Notes: generated from the sequence alone by a model not told the origin. A stretch of 64,000 nucleotides of DNA from Candidatus Aminicenantota bacterium (GCA_017886205.1 JAFNEO010000008.1:25399-89398); one strand, 5' to 3'; shown: positions 35,595-44,675, counted from the stretch's first letter. Translations and numbers: made by a program.

Positions 35595-36557
35595 TCAGGA
35601 TCTTAATGTAAACCGATTCCAGGCTTTTATCAAGACGGGCCCCAGGGCCATCGTCAAAAAAGCGGCGGCGATGCCGACTACGACATCGAAGACGTAGTGG
35701 AAGCGGCCGTAGACCGTAGAGACATAGAGGGACAGGATGACGGGCGCGAGGATGAAGAACGCCGGCCGGGAATAGCGGTAGGCCGTCCACCACATGATCG
35801 TCGCCGCGGCGCAGTGAATGCTGGGGATCGTCCCTCCCGGCGTATGGATGCGGCCTCGGATGAACTCACTGGCGGCGGTGAAAAAATAGCCGCGAAGCGG
35901 CACGGTGTGGAGGTCGCCGATGGCGCGCATCGGACCGGCCACCGGGAACATCATGAACCCGAGCGTGCAGAGGACTATGGCGAGGCCGATGTAGAACAGG
36001 TAGTCCTCGTTCTGCTCCTCCCCGTGCCGGCGGTAGATCAGAAGGCTGAGGATCGGATAGACGGGCACATAGAAGACATAGCAGAACATCATCCATTCGG
36101 TAAGCCAGGGGGTGATAATCCGTTGTATCCAGACAGTCGGCTGAACTCCCAAGATAGAAGCCTCGAGGTCGATGACCATCTGGTCGTGCCACTGGGGGAA
36201 GAAAATGAGCTGCAGCCGGAGGGAGGCGCTGTAGATATACAAGAGGATGAGCTGGACGGAGAGGGTGCGGAGGAGAAAACGGAGATGACGGCTCGCGGTT
36301 TTCTGGGCGATGAGGTTCGCGCCCAGGAATACGAGCACCGCCAGCCCGTTGGCCAGGATGAATCCCGGCCAGGAGCCCCGGATCCGAGAGGGAAAGAGGG
36401 GGGCCAACAGCGAATACAGGACTAGCGCGCCCAGGATGAGGACATCAGTGAGCTTGATCCTCAGCCCGAAAATGGTCCGTGACTCGATGGCCTTCATGAG
36501 AGCCGTCTTTCCTTTTTTTAGAGCCTGATTAATAGCGGAAGCAGGGGAAAAAGTCAA
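35595..36557 (-). CDS. PAP2-superfamily membrane protein (inositolphosphotransferase-like)
   Basis: The 320-residue integral membrane protein has about six or seven transmembrane segments. PAP2/IPC-synthase-like motifs are present: PVAGPMR, GGTIPSIHCAAATIMW (first catalytic His) and YGRFHYVFDVVVG (second His plus Asp). Such enzymes dephosphorylate lipid phosphates or transfer phospho-head-groups. Its place between three epimerases suggests a step in membrane lipid or glycolipid synthesis. That link is inference. Confidence 0.83.
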   Translation of the reverse strand: MTFSPASAINQALKKGKTALMKAIESRTIFGLRIKLTDVLILGALVLYSLLAPLFPSRIRGSWPGFILANGLAVLVFLGANLIAQKTASRHLRFLLRTLSVQLILLYIYSASLRLQLIFFPQWHDQMVIDLEASILGVQPTVWIQRIITPWLTEWMMFCYVFYVPVYPILSLLIYRRHGEEQNEDYLFYIGLAIVLCTLGFMMFPVAGPMRAIGDLHTVPLRGYFFTAASEFIRGRIHTPGGTIPSIHCAAATIMWWTAYRYSRPAFFILAPVILSLYVSTVYGRFHYVFDVVVGIAAAFLTMALGPVLIKAWNRFTLRS

Positions 36558-36568
36558 AGGCAGGGACT

Positions 36569-37549
36569 TTAAACCCCGCCATGTACTTTATACCAATCGA
36601 TCGTTTCCCGGATGGCTTCCTTCAGGCCCGTCCGGGGCTCGAAGCCCAGCTCTCTCTTGATCCGAGAGCCGTCATAAATCCAGTAGTATTTCCGGGCCGC
36701 GAGAATGCTCGTTCGGGTCAGCCTCGGCTTCCGGCCGGTCAGACGCGCGACAGCCTCTGAGGCCGCAGCGGCCAGCCATTGGGCCTGATAGGGGATATTC
36801 AGGAGAATACGGCGTATACCGAGGGCTTCTTGAATGGCATCCGTTATGTCAGACCAGGCATAAGGCTTGGGATCGGCCAGGAAATAAGTGCGGCCGTCGG
36901 CTTCCGGTCGTTCCGCGGCAAGAATCAGGGCCTCGACGACGTCCCGGACATAGCAGAGGCTGGTCTGGGGCTCTCCCGTCCCGACCGCCGGCCTGATCCT
37001 TCTTTTGATCAACCGGATCCCCTCCTGGAGCTCTCTCTGACGGGGCCCGATGATATTGGGCGGCCGGATGATGACAAAGGGAAGCCTTCCCCCGGACTCA
37101 TGGACAACCTCTTCGGCCGCCAGCTTGCTCCGGCCGTAGTCGGAAATTGGCCGGTTCGGGTCGTCCTCGGTCAGGGCCCTCCCCTTCTCCGAAGGACCGG
37201 CAGCGCTGATGGAGGAGACGTGGATGAATTTCTTCAGCCCCGGATTCCGTTCGAAACAGGCCTCAAGCAGGTTCCGCGTGCCGACGACATTGGCCTGGTA
37301 ATATTCCTCCCATTTCAGAGCGCTGATGACGCCCGCAAGGTGAAAGACGCAGTCGGCACCTTCCACAGCGGGTCCGAGCGTCGGCTTGTCCCGGCAATCG
37401 CCCCTCACCAAACGCACATTGAGACGCTCGATCCAGCCCAGGCCGTGAGGCCTGCGGACAAGACAGCTGACCTCCCACCCCCTCCGGACCAGCTCCTCGG
37501 CCAGATGGCTGCCGATAAAACCGTTCGCGCCGGTGACTAGAGCTTTCAC
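36569..37549 (-). CDS. NAD-dependent epimerase/dehydratase, first of three
   Basis: The 326-residue extended SDR has TGANGFIGSHL at the N-terminus, the SSISAAG Ser region and YGRSK as the catalytic YxxxK, and VIIRPPNIIGPRQRE. It starts with a 4-base overlap of the CBM9-like gene stop (ATGA) and ends 11 bases before the PAP2-like gene. Substrate unknown. Confidence 0.88.
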   Translation of the reverse strand: MKALVTGANGFIGSHLAEELVRRGWEVSCLVRRPHGLGWIERLNVRLVRGDCRDKPTLGPAVEGADCVFHLAGVISALKWEEYYQANVVGTRNLLEACFERNPGLKKFIHVSSISAAGPSEKGRALTEDDPNRPISDYGRSKLAAEEVVHESGGRLPFVIIRPPNIIGPRQRELQEGIRLIKRRIRPAVGTGEPQTSLCYVRDVVEALILAAERPEADGRTYFLADPKPYAWSDITDAIQEALGIRRILLNIPYQAQWLAAAASEAVARLTGRKPRLTRTSILAARKYYWIYDGSRIKRELGFEPRTGLKEAIRETIDWYKVHGGV

Positions 37550-38400
37550 TGCGTCGGAGCTTGAGCCAGTTTCAGGTCCACCCAGAAAGAGTATTGCTTG
37601 GGGCCCTGCGCGGTGCGGGCGAGCGACGGGCTCGAACCGGCGCTCTCATTCTCTGCCCGCTCGCCCCGGGCGTCCTCACCGGAAACCCGGGACTGATCGG
37701 GCATTTCTCCTCTGCCCATCATGGCCGCCCTCATCTCCTTGGTCATCCCGCCCCATTCCAACCCCAACTTGACCGATTCCCCTGGTCCGCTCCCAACCCC
37801 TGCCGGATGAACGTCTCGCGAGGCCAAAGGAACGCGGAACTCATAGACCATGGAACCATCCTGCCCTCGGGATATCCGGAACACGGGCGGGTCCGCGTTT
37901 CCCTGGGTCTCGGGCGGAGGGATGGTGTCTCCCTTTTTGTTGACGGCGTCGGCTTCAAACAGGAAATACATGGGCTTGGCCTTGATCTCTGTTTTTTTCT
38001 CCTCGGTCAGAGCCTGCCCCTGTTTCTCGAGCATCCCGATCAGCTCGTCGGCGGTGGCGTTTTTCCTCAGGAAGCGGACTCCAAAGTCCTTTTGCTTTTT
38101 CCCCACCGGGCCAAAATAGAGCGTTATCCCCGTCATCTCGACGGAGCTCAGGTATCTCGGGTCTTTGAAAACCAGCAGCATATAAAGATTGGCGGCGTCG
38201 TTTCTTAAGGCAAAGTCAACGCTGAGGTTCTTTTGGGAGCTCATCACATCCTGACCCCACTCCACCGCCTGGCCGTCAACGCGGGGAGGCTCGTTGGCCC
38301 ACCGGCTTTCCACAACCGTATCCGCCGCCCAGGCGGCGGAGAGGAGACAAAACACAGCTGCCATCCAGGGAAAGGCGTTCCCAAAGATGCGAATTCTCAT
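37546..38400 (-). CDS. Secreted CBM9-like protein
   Basis: The 284-residue product from ATG 38400 has GGAGG 6 bases upstream; a longer frame from 38424 lacks such a site. It has a clear signal peptide (WMAAVFCLLSAAWA) and then a beta-sandwich resembling carbohydrate-binding module family 9: PPRVDGQAVEWGQD, LYMLLVFKDPRY, VYEFRVPL. The C-terminal third is acidic and low in complexity. It is first in the epimerase/PAP2 operon, so it may act on an envelope glycan or lipid product. Confidence 0.75.
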   Translation of the reverse strand: MRIRIFGNAFPWMAAVFCLLSAAWAADTVVESRWANEPPRVDGQAVEWGQDVMSSQKNLSVDFALRNDAANLYMLLVFKDPRYLSSVEMTGITLYFGPVGKKQKDFGVRFLRKNATADELIGMLEKQGQALTEEKKTEIKAKPMYFLFEADAVNKKGDTIPPPETQGNADPPVFRISRGQDGSMVYEFRVPLASRDVHPAGVGSGPGESVKLGLEWGGMTKEMRAAMMGRGEMPDQSRVSGEDARGERAENESAGSSPSLARTAQGPKQYSFWVDLKLAQAPTQ

Positions 38401-38490
38401 GTCGGCCTCCGTAAACGAAGTCATTATACCAGAATCAGCGGGACGAGAGAGAGTCGGGGGCGGGACCCTAAGGGGCGAGAAGGGAGCGAT

Positions 38491-39114
38491 CTACCGGGCG
38501 AGCAGCCGACCGACTTCCTCGACGGCACTGGCGGCATCGGGAGCATAACCCTGCGCCTTGATCTGGTCGGCATAGTCGCGGGTTAAAGGGGCGCCGCCGA
38601 TGATCACGGGGATCCCCAGGCCGGCGCCTTTGACTGCCTCGACGACGTTCTTCATCTGGACCATGGTCGTCGTCAGCAAGGCCGAGAGGGCGACTATGTT
38701 CGCCCGGTTCTCCTTGGCTGCGGCGACGTACTTTTCCGGGGAGACATCGATCCCCAGGTCGATGATCTTGTATCCCGCGCCCTTGAGCATCATGGCCACT
38801 ATGTTCTTGCCGATATCATGGAGGTCCCCCTTGACCGTGCCGATGACGACTGCGCCTTTGGGCTGAATCCCTTCCTTGATCAGCAGCGGCTCGAGCTTGG
38901 CCATGCCGGCGTTCATGGCCCGGGCGGCGACGAGCACCTCCGGGATGAAAACCTCGTTGTTCTTGAACATGATGCCGAGGCGTTCCATGCCCGCGATGAG
39001 GCCTTGGTTCAGGATGCCGGCCGCGGAGAGTCCGGAGGCCAACGCTTGGTCCACCAGCTTTTCGACCTCGTCCTTTTTGCCACTGAGCAGCGCCTCTTGA
39101 ATCTGTTTGAGCAT
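38491..39114 (-). CDS. Corrinoid (B12-binding) methyltransferase protein, MtaC/MtbC type
   Basis: The 207-residue protein has a helical N-terminal cap (LLSGKKDEVEKLVDQALASGLSAAGILNQGLIAGMERLG) and a B12-binding domain with the DLHDIGKN motif supplying the cobalt-ligating His, followed by NIVALSALLTTTM and PVIIGGAPLTRDYA. It carries methyl groups on cobalamin between methyltransferases. The start chosen has GAGGAGG 5 bases upstream (ATG 39114). No methyltransferase is adjacent. Two UroD-family candidates lie at 18193 and 26408. The 39115-39489 gap holds no gene. Confidence 0.9.
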   Translation of the reverse strand: MLKQIQEALLSGKKDEVEKLVDQALASGLSAAGILNQGLIAGMERLGIMFKNNEVFIPEVLVAARAMNAGMAKLEPLLIKEGIQPKGAVVIGTVKGDLHDIGKNIVAMMLKGAGYKIIDLGIDVSPEKYVAAAKENRANIVALSALLTTTMVQMKNVVEAVKGAGLGIPVIIGGAPLTRDYADQIKAQGYAPDAASAVEEVGRLLAR

Positions 39115-39489
39115 CATTTCCTCCTCTGGGACTCCGCGGATACAGCGACTCAAGGGTATCAATATATCCCGAAATCACCGCAGAATGTCAAGAAAAAGGT
39201 GCGCCATTCGGGAATGTCAGCGCTCCCGCTCAGGTTCTTAACGCCGTTCCCGAAACGTTTTTCTCGGCGCTGCGGAACTCCGCGTGATCTATCTATGCGC
39301 CAAGTGTATGTTGTCTCCATTCTAACCCATCTCCCTGTGATCTCTACGTGCTCAGACAGTCCTCCCGGCCGCTAGAGCGGCTCCCCTCGAAAAACGCTTC
39401 GGGAAGGCTGAACCTGAGAGGTCGCTTTTCCATTCCCGCATGGCTCGTTAGGAAAAAGAGGGGGGTTGTGTAATCGAGAATGGACTTCC

Positions 39490-39518
39490 TTGACAATTGA
39501 GGAAGGCTCGCCTAATTT
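39490..39518 (+). promoter_or_regulatory. Candidate promoter of the sel operon
   Basis: TTGACA (39490-39495) and TAATTT (39513-39518) are separated by 17 bases, about 40 bases before the selA start. Both boxes and spacing fit a sigma70-type promoter. Confidence 0.55.
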
Positions 39519-39558
39519 AGGGAGGCCGTCTCGAAGGCGGCCAAAACAGAGGTTCATC

Positions 39559-40965
39559 GTGACGGATAACAAACTGAGGTTCATCCCTTCCGTCGACTCG
39601 CTGCTTAACACACAGGAGGGTCGGCGGCTGGAGGGCCTGTTCGGACACGGGGCGACGCTCAATGCCTGCCGGTCGGCGCTCGAGGAGCTGCGGGCGGAAA
39701 TCCTGAAGGAGGCCCCCCAATCCTTAAAAGAAGACGACCTCTCTCCAGACAAAGTCGCCGCCCGGATCGCTTCCCAGCTCGAACAGAGATTCCGCGCTGG
39801 CCTCCGCACGGCGATCAACGCAACGGGCATCCTGATGCATTCGGGGCTCGGCCGGGCCGTCCTGTCAGAGGAGGCGGGCCGGGCGCTCGCCGAGGTCGCC
39901 GGAGGCTATTCGACGCTGGCACTGGAGATAGAGACAGGAAGGCGCGGAAGCCGCGACAGCCATGTCGCCTCGCTCCTCTGTGAGCTGACCGGAGCCGAGG
40001 CCGCGACCATTGTCAACAATAACGCCGCCGCCACCGTCTTGATCCTCAACACCATCGCCAAGGGAAAAGAGGTTATCGTCTCCCGCGGTCAGCTCGTCGA
40101 GATCGGCGGGTCCTTCCGCATGCCCGACGTCATGACGACGAGCGGCGCCATCCTCAGGGAAGTCGGGACGACCAACAAGACCCATATGCGCGATTACGAG
40201 GAGGCGATCAACGAGTCGACCGGCGCCATCCTCCGCGTTCACCACAGCAACTACCGGATCGTCGGTTTTGCCGAGGAACCAGAGATCGAACCGCTGGCCG
40301 AGCTCGGACAGAAAAGCGGAATACCGGTCATCGACGACCTGGGAAGCGGGGCCTTGGTCGACCTCAAAGCCTACGGGCTCGAGACCGAGCCCCTCGTCCG
40401 GCGGAGCATCCGGGCCGGTGTCGCCTGCGCCTGTTTCAGCGGCGACAAACTCATCGGCGGACCTCAGTCGGGGCTTATCGTGGGACGTTCGGAATACGTC
40501 CAGCGGATGAGAAGAAACCCGCTCGTCCGGGCCTTTCGCTGCGGCAAGCTGACTCTGGCCGCCATGGAAGCCACCCTGAAGCTCTTCCTCACGCCGGAAA
40601 AGCTCGAAGAGCGCCACCCGCTCTACCGGATGCTCGCCTTGAAGACGGACGACTTGGAGAAGCGAGCCGGGCGGGTCGCGGGCCGACTGCGGAAATCCCT
40701 GCCCGCAAGAGTCGAAGTCTCGGTAATGGACGGGGAGTCGCAGGTGGGCAGCGGCTCTGTTCCGGTCGAAGCCATCCCAACCAAGATTCTGGCGCTTCAC
40801 GATGCCTCCACTTCTCCCGGTGACCTGGCCAGGAAGCTTCGCCATCAAGTTCCCGCCGTTTTCACCCGTATCCATAACGACGCCGTGCTGTTCGATTTTC
40901 GGACCATCCGGCCCGAAGAGGATAAGGGCATCATCGAGGCCGTCGGCCGTCTGTTCACGCCCTAG
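39559..40965 (+). CDS. selA: L-seryl-tRNA(Sec) selenium transferase SelA
   Basis: The 468-residue PLP enzyme converts Ser-tRNA(Sec) to Sec-tRNA(Sec) using selenophosphate. Its features are TAINATGILMHSGLGRA near residue 90, EIETGRRGSRDSH, IVNNNAAATVLILNT, and the PLP Lys in FSGDKLIGGPQSG. GTG 39559 is preferred because AGAGG lies 6 bases upstream and the protein then begins LRFIPSVDSLL, as SelA proteins do. The longer frame from 39466 adds 31 non-homologous residues. It heads the selA-selD-selB-tRNA(Sec) operon. Confidence 0.96.
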   Translation: MTDNKLRFIPSVDSLLNTQEGRRLEGLFGHGATLNACRSALEELRAEILKEAPQSLKEDDLSPDKVAARIASQLEQRFRAGLRTAINATGILMHSGLGRAVLSEEAGRALAEVAGGYSTLALEIETGRRGSRDSHVASLLCELTGAEAATIVNNNAAATVLILNTIAKGKEVIVSRGQLVEIGGSFRMPDVMTTSGAILREVGTTNKTHMRDYEEAINESTGAILRVHHSNYRIVGFAEEPEIEPLAELGQKSGIPVIDDLGSGALVDLKAYGLETEPLVRRSIRAGVACACFSGDKLIGGPQSGLIVGRSEYVQRMRRNPLVRAFRCGKLTLAAMEATLKLFLTPEKLEERHPLYRMLALKTDDLEKRAGRVAGRLRKSLPARVEVSVMDGESQVGSGSVPVEAIPTKILALHDASTSPGDLARKLRHQVPAVFTRIHNDAVLFDFRTIRPEEDKGIIEAVGRLFTP

Positions 40966-40981
40966 GGGCAAAGAACCCGAG

Positions 40982-42187
40982 ATGATTGATTACGAGAAGC
41001 GCAAACGCATCATGGGGCGGTCTGTCAAGCTGGGCCACTGCATCTGCAACCCGAAGGACCCCTGTCCGTGCGATCTCTTCAAGCAGAAGAACGTCTGCCT
41101 CTGCGCGGGCGAGCGCGAAGAGGAAGCGGCCGATGACGTCCCTTTGACGCGGTTCGTCGAGAACGCCGGCTGCGCCTCCAAGATCAGCCAGGACGACCTC
41201 AAGAAGGCACTTTCGGGGCTGCCGCACATCTTCGACCCCAACGTCCTGGTGACTTCCGAGACCTGCGACGACGCGGGCATCTACAAGCTGGACGAGGAAC
41301 ACGCGCTGGTGCAATCGGTGGATGTCTTCACCCCGGTCGTGGACGACCCCTACCTCTTCGGACAGATCGCGGCGGCCAACTCGGTGAGCGACATCTATGC
41401 CATGGGCGGAAAACCACTCACGGCCCTGTCCATCATCGGCTTTCCCGTGGACCGGATCAGCCACCGGGTCATGAATAAGATGATGCAGGGGGGCATCGAC
41501 AAGCTCCGGGAGGCCGGCACGGTCGTCCTCGGCGGGCACTCCATCAAGAATAAAGAGATCATGTTCGGGTTCGCAGTCACGGGCCTCGTCCATCCAAAAC
41601 GGATCATCACCAACGACAAGGCCAAGCCGGGCGATGTCCTGATCCTGAGCAAGCCGCTGGGCACCGGGACCATCAGTTTCGCCGCCCAGATCGGGAAGGC
41701 CGAGGCAAAGTGGCTCGAGGAGATCGGCCGCTCGATGAGCGAGCTCAACCGGACGGCCGCAGAGATCATGGTAGAAGCCGGAGTCCGGGCCGCAACCGAC
41801 GTGACGGGCTTCGGGCTCCTCGGCCATCTTAGTGAGATCGCCGTCCAGAGTGGTGTCACGGCCGAGGTCTATGCCGACGCCGTTCCCCTCTTCGAGGGCG
41901 TCCTCTCCTGCCTCCGTCAACAGATCATCTCCGGCGCCATCGAGAGAAACAGGGAGTATGCCTCCAAATTTGTGGAGCGGGACAAGGACGTGGAGGAGGA
42001 ACTGGAGACGGCCCTTTACGATCCCCAGACATCGGGTGGACTGCTCATGTGCGTTAGCACAAAGAAGGCCGCGGCGGTCATAGCCAAGCTCAAGCAAGCG
42101 GGCCTGGTGTGGGCCACCATCATCGGCCGGATCGTGGAGTCGTCGGAGGGCAGAATTTTCTTGCGCAAGCGCCCCGACCTCCCTTGA
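40982..42187 (+). CDS. selD: Selenide, water dikinase SelD with Cys-rich N-terminal module
   Basis: The 401-residue SelD makes selenophosphate from selenide and ATP. The catalytic loop is NAGCASK with C64 and K67, so this is the Cys form, not the Sec form. Further motifs are DDAGIYKLDEEHALVQSVDVFTP, ANSVSDIYAMGGKPL and TGFGLLGHL. Before the catalytic domain lies an extra module with C20, C22, C28, C30, C39 and C41 in about 25 residues (GHCICNPKDPCPC...VCLCAGE), which could bind metal or selenium. It starts 16 bases after selA. Confidence 0.95.
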   Translation: MIDYEKRKRIMGRSVKLGHCICNPKDPCPCDLFKQKNVCLCAGEREEEAADDVPLTRFVENAGCASKISQDDLKKALSGLPHIFDPNVLVTSETCDDAGIYKLDEEHALVQSVDVFTPVVDDPYLFGQIAAANSVSDIYAMGGKPLTALSIIGFPVDRISHRVMNKMMQGGIDKLREAGTVVLGGHSIKNKEIMFGFAVTGLVHPKRIITNDKAKPGDVLILSKPLGTGTISFAAQIGKAEAKWLEEIGRSMSELNRTAAEIMVEAGVRAATDVTGFGLLGHLSEIAVQSGVTAEVYADAVPLFEGVLSCLRQQIISGAIERNREYASKFVERDKDVEEELETALYDPQTSGGLLMCVSTKKAAAVIAKLKQAGLVWATIIGRIVESSEGRIFLRKRPDLP

Positions 42188-42221
42188 CGGGAAGCATACC
42201 TATATTAAGTTTTTGCAGCAG

Positions 42222-42344
42222 TATAGGAAATGGGTGGCATGGTGCCAGTCCCCGCAACGCCCTGAGCGGAAGGGGTTCCCCACGGGGGGATGGGTGGAGC
42301 GAAGGACGGACGGGGACGCGCCATGACAGGACCCATTTCCATAA
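42222..42344. repeat. Long palindromic element between selD and selB
   Basis: GGAAATGGGT (42226-42235) is matched by ACCCATTTCC (42331-42340). Inner segments CATGGTGC...TCCCCG and CGGGGACGCGCCATG also pair, giving a stem-loop of about 120 bp. It has the look of a RAYT/REP-type non-autonomous palindrome. It could alter expression of selB, whose earliest ATG (42323) lies inside it. Confidence 0.6.
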
Positions 42345-42352
42345 GTGATAGC

Positions 42353-44266
42353 ATGCCGGATAAACAGCACGTCATCATCGGGACGGCGGGTCACATCGAC
42401 CACGGCAAGAGCTCCCTGGTCAAGGCCCTGACCGGGACCGATCCGGACTCCCTGCCCGAAGAAAAGGCCCGCGGGCTGACCATCGAGCTGGGGTTTGTCT
42501 TCCTGGACATCCCCGATTACGAGAGACAGATCGTCTTCATCGACGTCCCGGGACATGAGAAGCTCATCAAGACCATGGTGGCCGGCGCCAGCCATATCAA
42601 CGCCGCCATGCTGGTCATCGCCGCCGATGAGGGTGTGGCGGTACAGACACGGGAGCACTTCGATATCCTCAGGCTTCTGGGCATAAAGCGGGGGCTGATC
42701 GCTCTGACCAAGTCCGACCTCGTCGACCCGAGTCGCCTCGACGAAGTTGAGCGCGAGGTCCGGAATTTCGTTATGGGGACATTTCTGGAGTCAGCGCCGA
42801 TCATCCCTGTTTCCGCGGTGACGGGAGAGGGGCTCGATGAACTCAAGGCGGCGCTCATGGACATCGGCCGGCAGGTTGAGCTCCCGGAAGACAGCGGAAT
42901 CTTCCGCCTGCCCATCGACCGCGTTTTCACAGTCCACGGTTTCGGCACGGTCATCGCCGGCACAATCCTATCGGGAGAAGTCAGAGCTGGAGACAGGATC
43001 GAGATCTTTCCGGACAGGATTATCGCCAAGGTCCGCGGCGTCCAAGTCCATAAAGAGAAGCGCGACCTGTCAGGAATCGGGAACCGCACCGCGCTGAACC
43101 TCCAGGACATCGATAAAGACCTAGTAAGACGGGGCCAGTGCGCGGCGGCGCCGGGCTCTCTCTCCCCTACCCTGAGGTTGGACGCGCGGCTCCGTCTTCT
43201 CCCGAGCGCCAAGGAAATAAAGACGCGGGACAGGCTGCGCCTTCATATCGGGACCGATGAGCTCATCGCCCGCGTCGTCCTCCTCGAAGCAGAAAAGTTA
43301 TTGCCTGGGGAGTCTGCCCTGGTCCAATTCGTCCTGGAATCGCCGGCCGTCGCCCTGCCCCTGGACAGGTTCATCATCCGGACGTTCTCACCGATCCTCA
43401 CCGTCGGAGGCGGCGAGATCCTGGATCCGACACCGGAGAGGCACAAGCGGTTTGACGCCACGGCGATCGAAGGCATCAGGCGCTTTGAAGGACCGCTCGA
43501 GGCCCGGGTCGAACAGGTCTTCCGCAAATCACAAAAGAGGTCATTAACGCCCGACGAAGCAGCGATCCTCCTCGGCAAAAGGGCTCTGGCCGTCCGGGAG
43601 GTTGTCGGCAAACTCGTGGAGTCCGGAAAGCTCATGCGGGTTCCCGCCGATAAAGACGACCGGTTCCTGCCGTCAGGTGCCTGGGCGACACTCAAAGAAA
43701 AAGCGCTCGCGGCCGTCAGGAAATATCTCTTGGCCAACCCGCATCGTCCTTCCATGCCGGATGCCGACCTCAAATCCCAGCTGGAGCGGGAAGCCGATGA
43801 GCCGTCTATGCGTTCGGTCATCGACGAGCTGGCCGCCCAAAAAACGCTTGTCCGTGTCGAAACCGGCCTTGCCTTTCCCGGACATGAAGCCCGGCTCCGG
43901 CCCAGAGAGCAGGAACTGGCGGACCGGGTCGAAGCGATCTATAGAAAGGCGGGTTTCGAGCCGCCTCTCGAGGAAGAGGTGGTGAGGCAGATGCACCTCC
44001 CCCTCAATGATTTCCGCAAAGCTCTGGGAACTCTCCTCAAAGAAGGCCGGCTCGTCCGCCTCGATCCCCGGATCATCTATCACCGAGAGTCGTTCGAGCG
44101 GGCGAAATCCTCGATATTGGATTTTCTTCATCTCCGCCACGAGATCACGATCGCCGGGGCCAAGGACGTCCTTCGGATGTCGCGGAAATTCGCTTGCGCC
44201 GTTCTCGAGTATTTGGATAAGATACAGGCGACCCGCCGGAAAGGCGACGTCCACGTGTTGAAATAA
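42353..44266 (+). CDS. selB: Selenocysteine-specific elongation factor SelB
   Basis: The 637-residue factor delivers Sec-tRNA to UGA codons marked by a SECIS hairpin. The EF-Tu-like GTPase has GHIDHGKS at 13-20, a TIELGF switch, DVPGHE at 64-69 and TKSD. Two beta-barrels follow, then a C-terminal run of winged-helix domains ([61 protein letters not shown]) that bind the mRNA hairpin. ATG 42353 is chosen because the earlier ATG 42323 lies within a palindromic repeat and adds non-conserved residues. Its stop is 4 bases before tRNA-Sec. Confidence 0.95.
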   Translation: MPDKQHVIIGTAGHIDHGKSSLVKALTGTDPDSLPEEKARGLTIELGFVFLDIPDYERQIVFIDVPGHEKLIKTMVAGASHINAAMLVIAADEGVAVQTREHFDILRLLGIKRGLIALTKSDLVDPSRLDEVEREVRNFVMGTFLESAPIIPVSAVTGEGLDELKAALMDIGRQVELPEDSGIFRLPIDRVFTVHGFGTVIAGTILSGEVRAGDRIEIFPDRIIAKVRGVQVHKEKRDLSGIGNRTALNLQDIDKDLVRRGQCAAAPGSLSPTLRLDARLRLLPSAKEIKTRDRLRLHIGTDELIARVVLLEAEKLLPGESALVQFVLESPAVALPLDRFIIRTFSPILTVGGGEILDPTPERHKRFDATAIEGIRRFEGPLEARVEQVFRKSQKRSLTPDEAAILLGKRALAVREVVGKLVESGKLMRVPADKDDRFLPSGAWATLKEKALAAVRKYLLANPHRPSMPDADLKSQLEREADEPSMRSVIDELAAQKTLVRVETGLAFPGHEARLRPREQELADRVEAIYRKAGFEPPLEEEVVRQMHLPLNDFRKALGTLLKEGRLVRLDPRIIYHRESFERAKSSILDFLHLRHEITIAGAKDVLRMSRKFACAVLEYLDKIQATRRKGDVHVLK

Positions 44267-44270
44267 GGAC

Positions 44271-44364
44271 GGGAGGGCATGGGGTCTGGTGGCCCCTCTG
44301 GACTTCAAATCCAGCACGGCTTCTGATGAAGGGGCTGGGTGGGTTCGATTCCCACATCCTCCCG
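44271..44364 (+). tRNA. selC: tRNA-Sec (TCA), selC
   Basis: The 94-nt RNA has the selenocysteine tRNA features. The acceptor arm is extended to 8 bp (44271-44278 with 44356-44363, the last pair mismatched). The D-stem has 6 bp (GGGGTC/GGCCCC). The anticodon loop ACTTCAAAT gives anticodon TCA, flanked by CTGG/CCAG, followed by a long variable arm. The T-arm is GTGGG-TTCGATT-CCCAC, and the discriminator is G73. No CCA is encoded. It follows selB by 4 bases and is likely transcribed with it. Its 3' half is repeated at 50216. Confidence 0.96.
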
Positions 44365-44483
44365 TTGACCTTGCCAGAGACGCTTACCATCTTCGTGGCA
44401 CCTCTTAATTCCATAAGAGGGGAAGGGGAGATTAATATCATAAGAAATATTTTCTTGAGAGCGTCTCTGGCCCTTGATTTCCC
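44307..44483 (+). repeat. Left direct repeat of a tRNA-Sec-linked island
   Basis: About 177 bp, from the anticodon region of tRNA-Sec through 120 bp downstream, recur at 50216-50390 with roughly 85-90% identity by eye. The post-tRNA part contains an 11-bp perfect inverted pair (CCAGAGACGCT / AGCGTCTCTGG) and an inner CCTCTTA-TAAGAGG hairpin, so it may be a structured RNA or attachment arm. Confidence 0.85.
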
Positions 44484-44601
44484 AGCGTTTTTCGTCATGC
44501 TCGACCCGGCATGAGGACTCTTTCCGTCTTTCAACCCTGATACTTTAATTTCATCGCTTTTCAGCCAAATCTTGCCCACCACGTGACCACGGCGGGCATA
44601 C

Positions 44602-44675
44602 AGGGACGAGTCCAAATTGAAGGACACATGACTCTGGACCATGGAATCTTGGTTCGAATCCAGGCTTCCCAGCCA
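44602..44675 (+). tRNA. tRNA-Gln (CTG)-like gene, degenerate
   Basis: The 3' part is a good glutamine tRNA: anticodon loop CTCTGGA (anticodon CTG), stem CATG/CATG, T-arm CTTGG-TTCGAAT-CCAGG, acceptor CTTCCCA, G73 and encoded CCA. The D-arm (GTCC/GGAC) can be drawn, but the 5' acceptor strand AGGGACG pairs imperfectly (about 5 of 7). It is therefore probably a recombined or decaying copy left by an integration event. A working gene is not excluded. The sequence at 44676-44745 resembles the arm after repeat B. Confidence 0.55.

Noticed and set aside
40982..42187. SelD as a selenoprotein
   Set aside because: The catalytic loop reads NAGCASK with TGC at residue 64; no in-frame TGA is present.
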